Assembly (NCBI GenBank): GCA_937880835.1
Contig: CALGRN010000056.1
Location: 1 to 5,443 of the forward strand
Reading direction: 5' to 3'
Source: an uncultured Prevotella sp.
Lineage (GTDB): Bacteria > Bacteroidota > Bacteroidia > Bacteroidales > Bacteroidaceae
DNA length: 5,443 nucleotides
The notes below the pieces were generated by a model. That model had not been told where the DNA came from and searched no databases. It saw only the letters and a program-made list of their open reading frames with translations. Shown here in pieces: positions 1-5,443 of this stretch. Both the position numbers and the translations under genes were made by a program. The first letter of the stretch is position 1; every line of letters begins with the position of its first letter.

Positions 1-19
1 AATAATTAAAATAAATCTC

Positions 20-27
20 TATATTTG
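20..27 (+). promoter_or_regulatory. Probable Bacteroidetes -7 promoter element of the lrp-like gene
   Basis: The sequence TATATTTG fits the TAnnTTTG -7 consensus used by the Bacteroidetes primary sigma factor. It would place the transcription start near base 32-35 and give a leader of about 35 nt before the ATG at 68. The matching -33 element (TTTG/TTG) would lie before base 1, so it cannot be checked here. The region is very AT-rich, so a chance match is possible. Confidence 0.4.
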
Positions 28-67
28 CTTACTATTTGATAACAACAGGAAATTACAATTTATTATT

Positions 68-538
68 ATGGAAAGAATAGACAACCTCGACAGGCAAATC
101 CTAGAGATTATCTCCCAGAATGCCCGCATCCCTTTCAAAGACGTAGCAGCCGAATGTGGAGTATCACGCGCAGCTATCCATCAGCGTGTGCAAAGACTGA
201 TTGACCTAGGTGTCATTGTAGGCTCTGGTTACCATGTGAACCCGAAATCATTGGGCTACAGAACTTGTACATACGTGGGTATCAAGCTGGAAAAAGGCTC
301 CATGTACAAATCTGTCGTAGCGGAATTACAAAAGATTCCCGAAATAGTGGAATGTCATTTCACTACCGGACCATACACCATGCTCGTGAAACTCTATGCG
401 CGTGACAATGAGCAGCTTATGGATTTGCTCAACAATCAGATACAGTCTATTCCGGGCGTCGTGGCAACTGAAACGCTCATCTCGCTCGAACAGAGTATAA
501 AGCGCGAAGTGCCGGTAAAAGCATCCGACACAAAATAA
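68..538 (+). CDS. Lrp/AsnC-family transcriptional regulator
   Basis: This 156-residue protein has the usual size and layout of the Lrp/AsnC (feast/famine) family. An N-terminal winged helix-turn-helix spans about residues 4-62. It opens with a typical 'LDRQILEIISQNAR' helix, and the recognition part is around 'CGVSRAAIHQRVQRL' (30-44). A C-terminal RAM/AsnC effector-binding and oligomerisation domain covers about 66-145, with the glycine turn 'TTGPYTMLVKLYARD' at 99-113. In many family members the position of T104 is Asp, so the ligand preference cannot be read from sequence. Such proteins act in the cytoplasm as dimers to octamers and commonly sense amino acids. The ATG at 68 gives the standard N-terminus; no Shine-Dalgarno is present, as is normal in Bacteroidetes. 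The next gene starts 17 bp downstream, so co-transcription and control of that gene (or self-control) are likely but inferred. Family assignment is firm; regulon and effector are unknown. Confidence 0.93.
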   Translation: MERIDNLDRQILEIISQNARIPFKDVAAECGVSRAAIHQRVQRLIDLGVIVGSGYHVNPKSLGYRTCTYVGIKLEKGSMYKSVVAELQKIPEIVECHFTTGPYTMLVKLYARDNEQLMDLLNNQIQSIPGVVATETLISLEQSIKREVPVKASDTK

Positions 539-555
539 AAATAAAACAGGCAGAA

Positions 556-2337
556 ATGAAATCTTTCGACTTGAATAGTTATCTCAATGAGGTATATTCC
601 ACTTTTCCGTCGGCAAAACGGCAGCCGATAATAGGTATTACTGCCAATTATGACGACGGAAAGGCATGTCTGCGCGACCTTTACTATAAGCAGATAGTTG
701 ATGCCGGAGGCACTCCTATGCTTATTCCGCCGTTGAGTGACAAGAACGTTATAATAAACACGCTCGACAAGATAGACGGACTTCTGCTCACAGGAGGCGG
801 AGATTTCAATCCGCTTTGGGCAGGAGAGCAGCCTTCTACAATGCTTCACAACATCAATTCGGAGCGCGATCTGCCCGAGCTTCTTATCACCCGTCTGGCT
901 TACAACAGGCAAATACCTATGCTCGGAATATGTCGCGGTATCCAGACTCTTGCCATGTCGCTCGGCGGAAAGGTCGAACAAGACATTTCGCAAGGCATGA
1001 AAGAGATGCAAGGAGAACATGCCATGATGATAAAACACAGTCAAGATGCGATACAGTCTGAGCCTACCCACACTGTCGAAATAAAGCGCGGAAGCATGCT
1101 TCACGATGTTTATGATGCCGATTTCATATTCGTAAACTCGTTTCATCATCAGGCTGTGGGCGATGTCGGAATGCATTTCAACGTCACGGCGACATCCCCC
1201 GACGGCATAATAGAAGCAATCGAAAGCAGCGAATATAAGTCTGTCATGGGTGTGCAGTGGCATCCCGAGTGGCTCGGAGAAGAAGGAAATAAGCTCTTTT
1301 CATGGCTTGTAGGGCAATCGGAAGAGTTCCGCAGGGCAAAGGAAATACACAACAGACTGCTCACTATCGACACTCATTGCGACACGCCGATGCTGTTTCA
1401 CGAAGGAATACATTTTGAACAGCGAGACCCGCACATACTTGTTGATTTGCAAAAGATGACGGAAGGCATGCAGGATGCAGTAACAATGGTGGCTTATCTG
1501 CCTCAACCGAAAGACAATGAGAACTTCTCTGATGTCGTAAAGTTCGATGTTGAGAGTCCAAAACAATACGCCGACCTCATCTTTAACAAGATAGAAGAGA
1601 TAGTGAAGAATAACAGTTGCCATATCGGAATTGCGCGTACACCCGACGATTTGTATCGTAACAAGCGCGAAGGGCGCAAAAGTATAATGCTCGGAATAGA
1701 GAACGGGCTGGCTCTCGAAAACGATATTGCCAACGTGAAGCACTTCGCCGAACGCGGAGTTGTTTATATAACGCTGTGTCATAACGGCGATAACAACCTG
1801 TGCGACAGTGCAAGAGGATGCTGTACAAATAACGGTTTAAGCGCGTTCGGAGAGAAAGCGATACGCGAGATGAACCGTTGCGGAATAATGGTGGATTTAA
1901 GTCATGGCGGAGAAAAAACTTTCTACGATGCTCTCGACGTAAGTAGTACGCCCATAGTATGCAGCCACAGCAACTGCAAAGCATTGTGCGATGTGCCCCG
2001 AAACCTTACCGACGACCAGCTTCGGGCATTGTCACGCAAGGGCGGAGTAGCCCACATAACTCTTTATAAGGGTTTTCTGTGTAAGCAAGGAAACGCAAAC
2101 ATTCTCGACGCAATGGAGCATTTGGAGCACGCCATAAACGTTATGGGAATAGAACATGTAGGGCTTGGAACTGATTTTGACGGCGACGGAGGAGTCTGCG
2201 GAATAGCTGACAGCTCTGAGGTGATAAACTTTACTCGTCAACTATTGCGCAGAAGATACAGTGAGAGTGATATTGAGAAGATCTGGGGTGGCAACTGGCT
2301 GCGTGTGATGGCGCAGGTTCAGCAATCTGCCAAATAG
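556..2337 (+). CDS. Bifunctional fusion: gamma-glutamyl hydrolase (peptidase C26) domain + M19 zinc dipeptidase domain
   Basis: The 593-residue protein contains two complete enzyme domains. Residues ~22-252 form a class-I glutamine-amidotransferase fold of the PuuD/C26 type: 'IGITANY' (26-32), oxyanion-loop 'TGGGD' (79-83), nucleophile Cys126 in 'GICRG', and His236/Glu238 in 'QWHPE'. Residues ~262-590 form a membrane/renal-dipeptidase (M19) TIM barrel. Its metal ligands are His274 and Asp276 ('DTHCDTP'), bridging Glu382 ('GIENG'), His450 ('DLSH') and His471 ('SHSN'); His409 and Arg482 match substrate-binding positions, and Asp540 ('GTDFDG') is the catalytic acid position. Spacings follow the human enzyme closely. 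Both active sites look intact. The linker is short (~253-261). No signal peptide or membrane segment is seen, so a cytoplasmic enzyme is expected. A plausible job is gamma-glutamyl peptide breakdown followed by dipeptide cleavage (glutathione-like or cell-wall peptides, or gamma-glutamyl amines); the substrate is inferred, not shown. It lies 17 bp after the lrp-like gene, probably in one operon. Confidence 0.93.
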   Translation: MKSFDLNSYLNEVYSTFPSAKRQPIIGITANYDDGKACLRDLYYKQIVDAGGTPMLIPPLSDKNVIINTLDKIDGLLLTGGGDFNPLWAGEQPSTMLHNINSERDLPELLITRLAYNRQIPMLGICRGIQTLAMSLGGKVEQDISQGMKEMQGEHAMMIKHSQDAIQSEPTHTVEIKRGSMLHDVYDADFIFVNSFHHQAVGDVGMHFNVTATSPDGIIEAIESSEYKSVMGVQWHPEWLGEEGNKLFSWLVGQSEEFRRAKEIHNRLLTIDTHCDTPMLFHEGIHFEQRDPHILVDLQKMTEGMQDAVTMVAYLPQPKDNENFSDVVKFDVESPKQYADLIFNKIEEIVKNNSCHIGIARTPDDLYRNKREGRKSIMLGIENGLALENDIANVKHFAERGVVYITLCHNGDNNLCDSARGCCTNNGLSAFGEKAIREMNRCGIMVDLSHGGEKTFYDALDVSSTPIVCSHSNCKALCDVPRNLTDDQLRALSRKGGVAHITLYKGFLCKQGNANILDAMEHLEHAINVMGIEHVGLGTDFDGDGGVCGIADSSEVINFTRQLLRRRYSESDIEKIWGGNWLRVMAQVQQSAK

Positions 2338-2431
2338 CTTAACGCGTATGCACTTTAATATTGTCGTAATACAACATTTAAGGTTAAGACATTTAATGGA
2401 TTAAGAAATATTTAAATAAAAACATAATAAC

Positions 2432-3442
2432 GTGAACAGAAAGATAATTACAAGACTCGGATTTGCTTTTGCCGTTGTCATTATTTGTTCTTGTGCTTCG
2501 TGTAAAAATGCAGTGAAAAAAACGGATGAAGCAACGGAACAACAACCTGTAAGTATTAAATTCAATCCCGATTCGGCTTACAACTATTGCGCTGCACAAT
2601 GCGATTTCGGTGCTCGCACGATGAATTCTGATGCACATGAGAAATGCGCAGAGTGGATAATGGCTAAGTTCAAGGAATTCGGATGTGTTGTTACGCCGCA
2701 GAAAACCACGCTGAAAGGCTGGGACGGAACAGACCTCAGATGCACCAATATAATTGCAAGCTACAAGCCGGAGGCAACAACACGCATATTGCTTTGCGCA
2801 CATTGGGACACTCGTCCGTGGGCTGATAACGACCCGAACTCTGCAAATCACCGCACACCGGTTATCGGAGCTAACGACGGAGCAAGCGGAGTTGCAGTGA
2901 TGTTGGAGCTTGCACGCCTTATATGTAAAGACAAAAAGCTGGAAATAGGCGTTGATTTCGTATGCTTTGATGCCGAAGATTACGGCGTGCCTAAATGGAG
3001 TAATCAGCCTGATAACGGCGAATCGTGGGCACTTGGGGCACAGTATTGGGCTGCCAATCCGCACAAACAAGGCTATGAAGCACGCTTCGGAATACTCTTG
3101 GATATGGTTGGCGGACAAGGTGCGAAGTTCTATCAGGAACTGATGTCTAAACAGTTCGCCCAAAACATAGTAGATAAAGTATGGTCGGCGGCAGAAAACG
3201 CGGGCTACGGAAGTTTCTTTCCGAAAAGCGACGGTGGTGCAATCACAGATGATCATATACCCGTAAACCAGACGGCAGGCATACCGACGATAGACATTAT
3301 ACCGTATTATCCGGACTGCGAACAGAGCAATTTCGGTCCTACATGGCACACGGTGAACGACGATATGCAGCATATAGACAAGTCAACGCTGCAAGCCGTA
3401 GGGCAAACAGTAATCCAAGTTCTTTATACGGAAAAGCTTTAA
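2432..3442 (+). CDS. Glutaminyl-peptide cyclotransferase, mammalian-like (M28-fold) lipoprotein
   Basis: This 336-residue protein matches type II glutaminyl cyclases, which turn N-terminal Gln into pyroglutamate. The motifs run in family order: 'CAHWDTRP' (122-129, His124/Asp126), 'GANDGASG' with zinc-ligand Asp149, 'CFDAEDYG' with general-base Glu182 and Asp183, 'LLDMVG' with Asp224, 'DDHIP' (273-277 region, Asp273), and 'TWHTVNDD' with zinc-ligand His306. Asp183 replaces the Glu found at the zinc-ligand position of the human enzyme. The N-terminus is basic, then hydrophobic (9-18), then Cys-rich 'CSCASCK' (19-25); Cys21 or Cys24 could be the lipidated residue, placing the enzyme on the periplasmic side of a membrane. 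No acidic stretch follows the cysteine, so surface export is not suggested. The start is GTG: an in-frame TAA at 2417-2419 excludes longer forms and this start yields a normal signal sequence. It follows the fusion gene by 94 bp and is followed by a strong terminator. In Bacteroidetes such cyclases act on exported proteins whose mature N-terminus is Gln. Confidence 0.93.
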   Translation: MNRKIITRLGFAFAVVIICSCASCKNAVKKTDEATEQQPVSIKFNPDSAYNYCAAQCDFGARTMNSDAHEKCAEWIMAKFKEFGCVVTPQKTTLKGWDGTDLRCTNIIASYKPEATTRILLCAHWDTRPWADNDPNSANHRTPVIGANDGASGVAVMLELARLICKDKKLEIGVDFVCFDAEDYGVPKWSNQPDNGESWALGAQYWAANPHKQGYEARFGILLDMVGGQGAKFYQELMSKQFAQNIVDKVWSAAENAGYGSFFPKSDGGAITDDHIPVNQTAGIPTIDIIPYYPDCEQSNFGPTWHTVNDDMQHIDKSTLQAVGQTVIQVLYTEKL

Positions 3443-3472
3443 GCGTCTTATTTTCGATTGACGCATATACAC

Positions 3473-3522
3473 AAAAAAGAGTTCTCGAAAGTCTGTATAA
3501 TGATTTTCGGGAACTCTTTTTT
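3473..3522 (+). terminator. Strong intrinsic terminator after the cyclase gene
   Basis: The arms 3473-3493 and 3502-3522 pair over 21 bp without a bulge. There are two wobble pairs (3485 with 3510, 3491 with 3504) and the 8-nt loop is TGTATAAT. The right arm ends in six T residues and the left arm begins with six A residues, so on the opposite strand the hairpin is also followed by a T run. It sits 30 bp after the cyclase stop codon and should end the upstream transcription unit. It could also stop any antisense transcript entering from the right. Confidence 0.92.
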
Positions 3523-3554
3523 GCACATTTAAAATGAGTGTTTATAATTCTCTC

Positions 3555-3647
3555 TTTTCAAAAGTTATTGTTTTAGCTTGCAAAAGCTATCCTTTTGCGT
3601 TCTAAAAGCTATCCTTTTGCAGTGCAAAACAATAGCTTTTGAAAAAC
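3555..3647. repeat. Array of four 22-bp AAAA-N7-TTTT repeats within a 20-bp inverted repeat
   Basis: Four units start at 3560, 3582, 3604 and 3626, exactly 22 bp apart, and each has the form AAAA-N7-TTTT-N7. Units two and three share the identical 17-mer AAAAGCTATCCTTTTGC. Unit one (AAAAGTTATTGTTTT) and unit four (AAAACAATAGCTTTT) are reverse complements with one mismatch, so 3555-3574 can pair with 3626-3645 over 20 bp (one G-T pair). The inner units fold on their own, for example 3580-3586 with 3592-3598 around the loop CTATC. A or T tracts occur every 11 bp through eight tracts, a pattern expected to bend DNA. It could be a dispersed REP/MITE-like element, a bent regulatory segment, or a structured RNA; the sequence alone does not decide. 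Confidence 0.8.
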
Positions 3648-3652
3648 GGGAT

Positions 3653-3684
3653 TAACGATGTCGTTATTTATATTCGTATTAACG
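3653..3684. promoter_or_regulatory. Possible operator-like cluster of TAACG/CGTTA half-sites
   Basis: TAACGA-TG-TCGTTA forms a perfect 6+6 dyad at 3653-3666, and a third TAACG follows at 3680-3684, able to pair with CGTTA at 3662-3666. Such dyads can be protein-binding sites, but the sequence is about 180 bp before the mapped promoter, no partner regulator is known, and short dyads arise by chance in AT-rich DNA. Confidence 0.2.
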
Positions 3685-3842
3685 GTTTTCTCGGAGCTAT
3701 GAAACGAGTGCCGATTGCGTGTGTTTCCGCATGTTTCAATCTTTACATATTCATTAAAACGTGGTTTTTATCATATAACAACAGCTATCATCGTATATTC
3801 CAAGATCTATATGTTAAAAAATAAAAAGATAAACCGTTTATT

Positions 3843-3874
3843 TTTGGAATAATAGGACAATATTAATACCTTTG
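3843..3874 (+). promoter_or_regulatory. Bacteroidetes-type promoter of the FadL-like gene
   Basis: A -33 box TTTG (3843-3846) and a -7 box TACCTTTG (3867-3874) are separated by 20 bp, in excellent agreement with the Bacteroidetes TTTG/TAnnTTTG promoter. Transcription should begin near 3879-3882, leaving a leader of about 20 nt that lacks a Shine-Dalgarno sequence before the ATG at 3901. This makes the porin gene independent of the upstream genes. Confidence 0.8.
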
Positions 3875-3900
3875 CAGACAATTTTTTACAAGTATTTAAG

Positions 3901-5421
3901 ATGAGAAAGTTAAAAATGGTCTGCGCAGCATTCATCTGTGCATTTTCTGTCGGGTCAGTGTCTGCCGGTGGAATACTCACTAACACAAATCAGAATATCG
4001 CTTTCAATCGCAATATGGCGCGCGACGGTGCAATAGGTATTGACGGAGTGTACAGCAATCCTGCCGGAGTGGCTTTTCTGGGAAAAGGACTGCATCTGTC
4101 TTTCAATGTTCAAAACGCATATCAGACGCGCACTATAAAAAGCGGTATGTCGGTAAACACACTAAAAGGAACACCGTTTTATCAGCCTTTCAAGCTGAAC
4201 GGAGGCGATGAGAATGGTATAAAGGAATTTGAAGGAAAGGCTTCCGTACCTTTTATTCCGTCATTTCAGGCTGCACTCAATTACGACAAATGGGGATTTC
4301 AGTTCGGATTTGCATTGCAAGGCGGTGGTGGTAAAGCCACTTTCAACGACGGACTGGCATCGTTCGAACGCGAGATAGCTATGACGCCGGCACTCCTTTT
4401 CTCGCAAGGACTGACGTCGGAAACACCCGGATACAGTGTGGACAGCTATCTTAACGGGCAGCAGTATGTGTATGGAGTGCAGCTCGGGACAACATATAAG
4501 GTGAACGAACATCTTGCTGTATATGGCGGTTTGCGTTTCAATTATATATGGAACAAATACGAAGGGCGCATAACGGACATATCTGCGAATATCGGCGGAA
4601 ACAATGAAAGACTTTACAACTATTTCGGCGACAAGGCAAACACATTAAAGCAGATGGCATTCTACTACCAGATGCGTTCTACCGAGATAGCTGACGAGGC
4701 GACAAAGGCTAAGTATCTCGAAATGGCAGCGCAATATTCGAAGGGTGCGGAGCAAATGGATGCAACGAAAGAGAAATTCGCCGACAGATATTTAGATTGC
4801 ACACAAGAGGGTTGGGGGCTTACTCCCATCATCGGAGTGAATTTCAATTACGGTAAATGGAATGTCGCAACGCGTCTCGAATTTACTACTCATTTGAATA
4901 TAGAGAACCACACAAAGCGCGACGATACGGGGCTTTTCAAAGACGGAGTGAATACTCCTAACGACCTTCCGGGTATCTGGACGCTTGGCGCACAATATTC
5001 GGTGATGCCGAATTTGAGAGTTATGGCGAGCTATCACTATTTCTTCGACAAGAACGCTAAAATGGCTAATGACAAGCAAAAGAAGCTTTCCGGCAACACG
5101 CAGGAGTTTCTTGCGGGTGTAGAATGGGACATAACGAAGGATGTAATGGTAAGTGCGGGAGCGCAGCGCACTAAGTACGGACTCGGAGATGGAAGTTTCC
5201 TGACTGATATGAGTTTCATAACAAGCAGCTATTCGGTAGGATTTGGTGCTAAATTCAAAGTGATGAAAAACGCTTCTTTGAACATTGCGTACTTCTGGAC
5301 CGACTACGAGAACGTGAACAAAGAATATACTCAGAACATACAAGGAATGGAAGTTGCATGCACAGACAACTTCACACGCACAAACAAAGTGTTGGGTGTA
5401 GGCATCGACATCGACTTTTAA
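3901..5421 (+). CDS. OmpP1/FadL/TodX-family outer-membrane transport protein
   Basis: The 506-residue protein has a signal peptide (basic 1-5, hydrophobic 7-20, likely cleavage after Ala22 in 'SVSA'). An N-terminal segment typical of FadL relatives follows, 'NRNMARDGAIGIDGVYSNPAG' region at 36-56, including the family's 'NPAG' motif (53-56). The rest alternates amphipathic strands with polar loops, for example 'WGFQFGFALQ' (131-140), 'LAVYGGLRFNY' (205-215) and 'KWNVATRLEF' (319-328). It ends in Phe506 ('GIDIDF'), as expected for BAM-assembled barrels. FadL-type channels carry hydrophobic molecules such as fatty acids across the outer membrane; this protein's substrate is unknown. Residues about 235-298 are highly charged and look helical, an unusually long insertion for a barrel loop. 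Length is within or slightly above the family range. The gene has its own promoter and no Shine-Dalgarno. The next 22 bp show no further gene. Family assignment is good, though Bacteroidetes members are divergent. Confidence 0.88.
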   Translation: MRKLKMVCAAFICAFSVGSVSAGGILTNTNQNIAFNRNMARDGAIGIDGVYSNPAGVAFLGKGLHLSFNVQNAYQTRTIKSGMSVNTLKGTPFYQPFKLNGGDENGIKEFEGKASVPFIPSFQAALNYDKWGFQFGFALQGGGGKATFNDGLASFEREIAMTPALLFSQGLTSETPGYSVDSYLNGQQYVYGVQLGTTYKVNEHLAVYGGLRFNYIWNKYEGRITDISANIGGNNERLYNYFGDKANTLKQMAFYYQMRSTEIADEATKAKYLEMAAQYSKGAEQMDATKEKFADRYLDCTQEGWGLTPIIGVNFNYGKWNVATRLEFTTHLNIENHTKRDDTGLFKDGVNTPNDLPGIWTLGAQYSVMPNLRVMASYHYFFDKNAKMANDKQKKLSGNTQEFLAGVEWDITKDVMVSAGAQRTKYGLGDGSFLTDMSFITSSYSVGFGAKFKVMKNASLNIAYFWTDYENVNKEYTQNIQGMEVACTDNFTRTNKVLGVGIDIDF

Positions 5422-5443
5422 GCGGTAGATTCTCTGTTGTTGA

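Larger units (their letters stand above)
3443..3900. other. 458-bp intergenic region between the cyclase and FadL-like genes
   Basis: No convincing gene is present. Reading left to right it holds a hairpin terminator (3473-3522), a four-unit 22-bp repeat array inside a long inverted repeat (about 3555-3647), a cluster of TAACG/CGTTA half-sites (3653-3684), about 155 bp with no recognisable element (3688-3842), and the promoter of the downstream porin gene (3843-3874). Short open frames here overlap the repeat or terminator, begin at weak starts and show no family signature. Confidence 0.8.

Noticed and set aside
436..1263. 275-codon open frame on the minus strand
   Set aside because: It overlaps the regulator and the C26 domain, both clearly coding on the + strand, and shows no protein family features.
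2356..2363. Possible -7 element TAATATTG before the cyclase gene
   Set aside because: It has one mismatch to TAnnTTTG and no TTTG at a suitable distance upstream, so an internal promoter is not supported.
2393..3373. 326-codon open frame on the minus strand
   Set aside because: It is a shadow of the cyclase gene; the translation is Cys/Arg-rich with no domain signature, whereas the + strand has all catalytic motifs.
3343..3537. 64-codon open frame spanning the end of the cyclase gene
   Set aside because: It overlaps the conserved C-terminus of the cyclase in another frame and runs through the terminator hairpin.
3560..3647. CRISPR array or plasmid iteron origin
   Set aside because: The spacers between conserved parts are about 5 bp, far too short for CRISPR, there are no cas genes, and no replication initiator gene or DnaA boxes are seen.
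3639..3824. 61-codon open frame in the intergenic region
   Set aside because: It begins with TTG inside the repeat array, has no recognisable family or promoter, and ends before the porin promoter; most likely chance.

Overview
The window looks like chromosomal DNA from a member of the Bacteroidales, most likely Prevotella or a close relative. The evidence is AT-rich intergenic DNA, start codons without Shine-Dalgarno sequences, and a near-perfect Bacteroidetes-type promoter (TTTG, 20 bp, TACCTTTG) before the last gene. The gene content also fits: an Lrp/AsnC regulator, a lipoprotein-type glutaminyl cyclase of the mammalian-like (M28-fold) class, and a FadL-like outer-membrane protein. All four genes lie on the + strand. 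The genus is inferred from these features; no database search was possible.

Layout: a probable -7 promoter element (20-27) precedes an Lrp/AsnC-family regulator (68-538). Only 17 bp later comes a 593-residue protein (556-2337) that joins a class-I glutamine-amidotransferase-like gamma-glutamyl hydrolase domain (peptidase C26/PuuD type) to a complete zinc dipeptidase domain (peptidase M19, renal dipeptidase type). After 94 bp a GTG start opens a glutaminyl-peptide cyclotransferase (2432-3442) with a lipoprotein-like signal. A very strong 21-bp hairpin terminator (3473-3522) closes this group, so the three genes may form one transcription unit.

The 458-bp gap that follows (3443-3900) holds the terminator, an unusual array of four 22-bp repeats with A and T tracts every 11 bp (3555-3647), a small TAACG/CGTTA dyad cluster, and the promoter of the last gene. 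That gene (3901-5421) encodes an OmpP1/FadL/TodX-family outer-membrane beta-barrel with a signal peptide and a terminal Phe.

How the genes may work together: the first three share a theme of glutamyl/glutaminyl peptide chemistry under a nearby amino-acid-type regulator. The fusion protein could cleave a gamma-glutamyl bond and then split the released dipeptide in the cytoplasm. The cyclase would convert N-terminal Gln of exported proteins or peptides to pyroglutamate on the periplasmic side. The FadL-like porin is separated by terminator, repeat and promoter and is probably an independent unit. No phage, CRISPR, IS element, tRNA or rRNA was seen. The C26-M19 fusion and the phased repeat array are the two observations most worth following.
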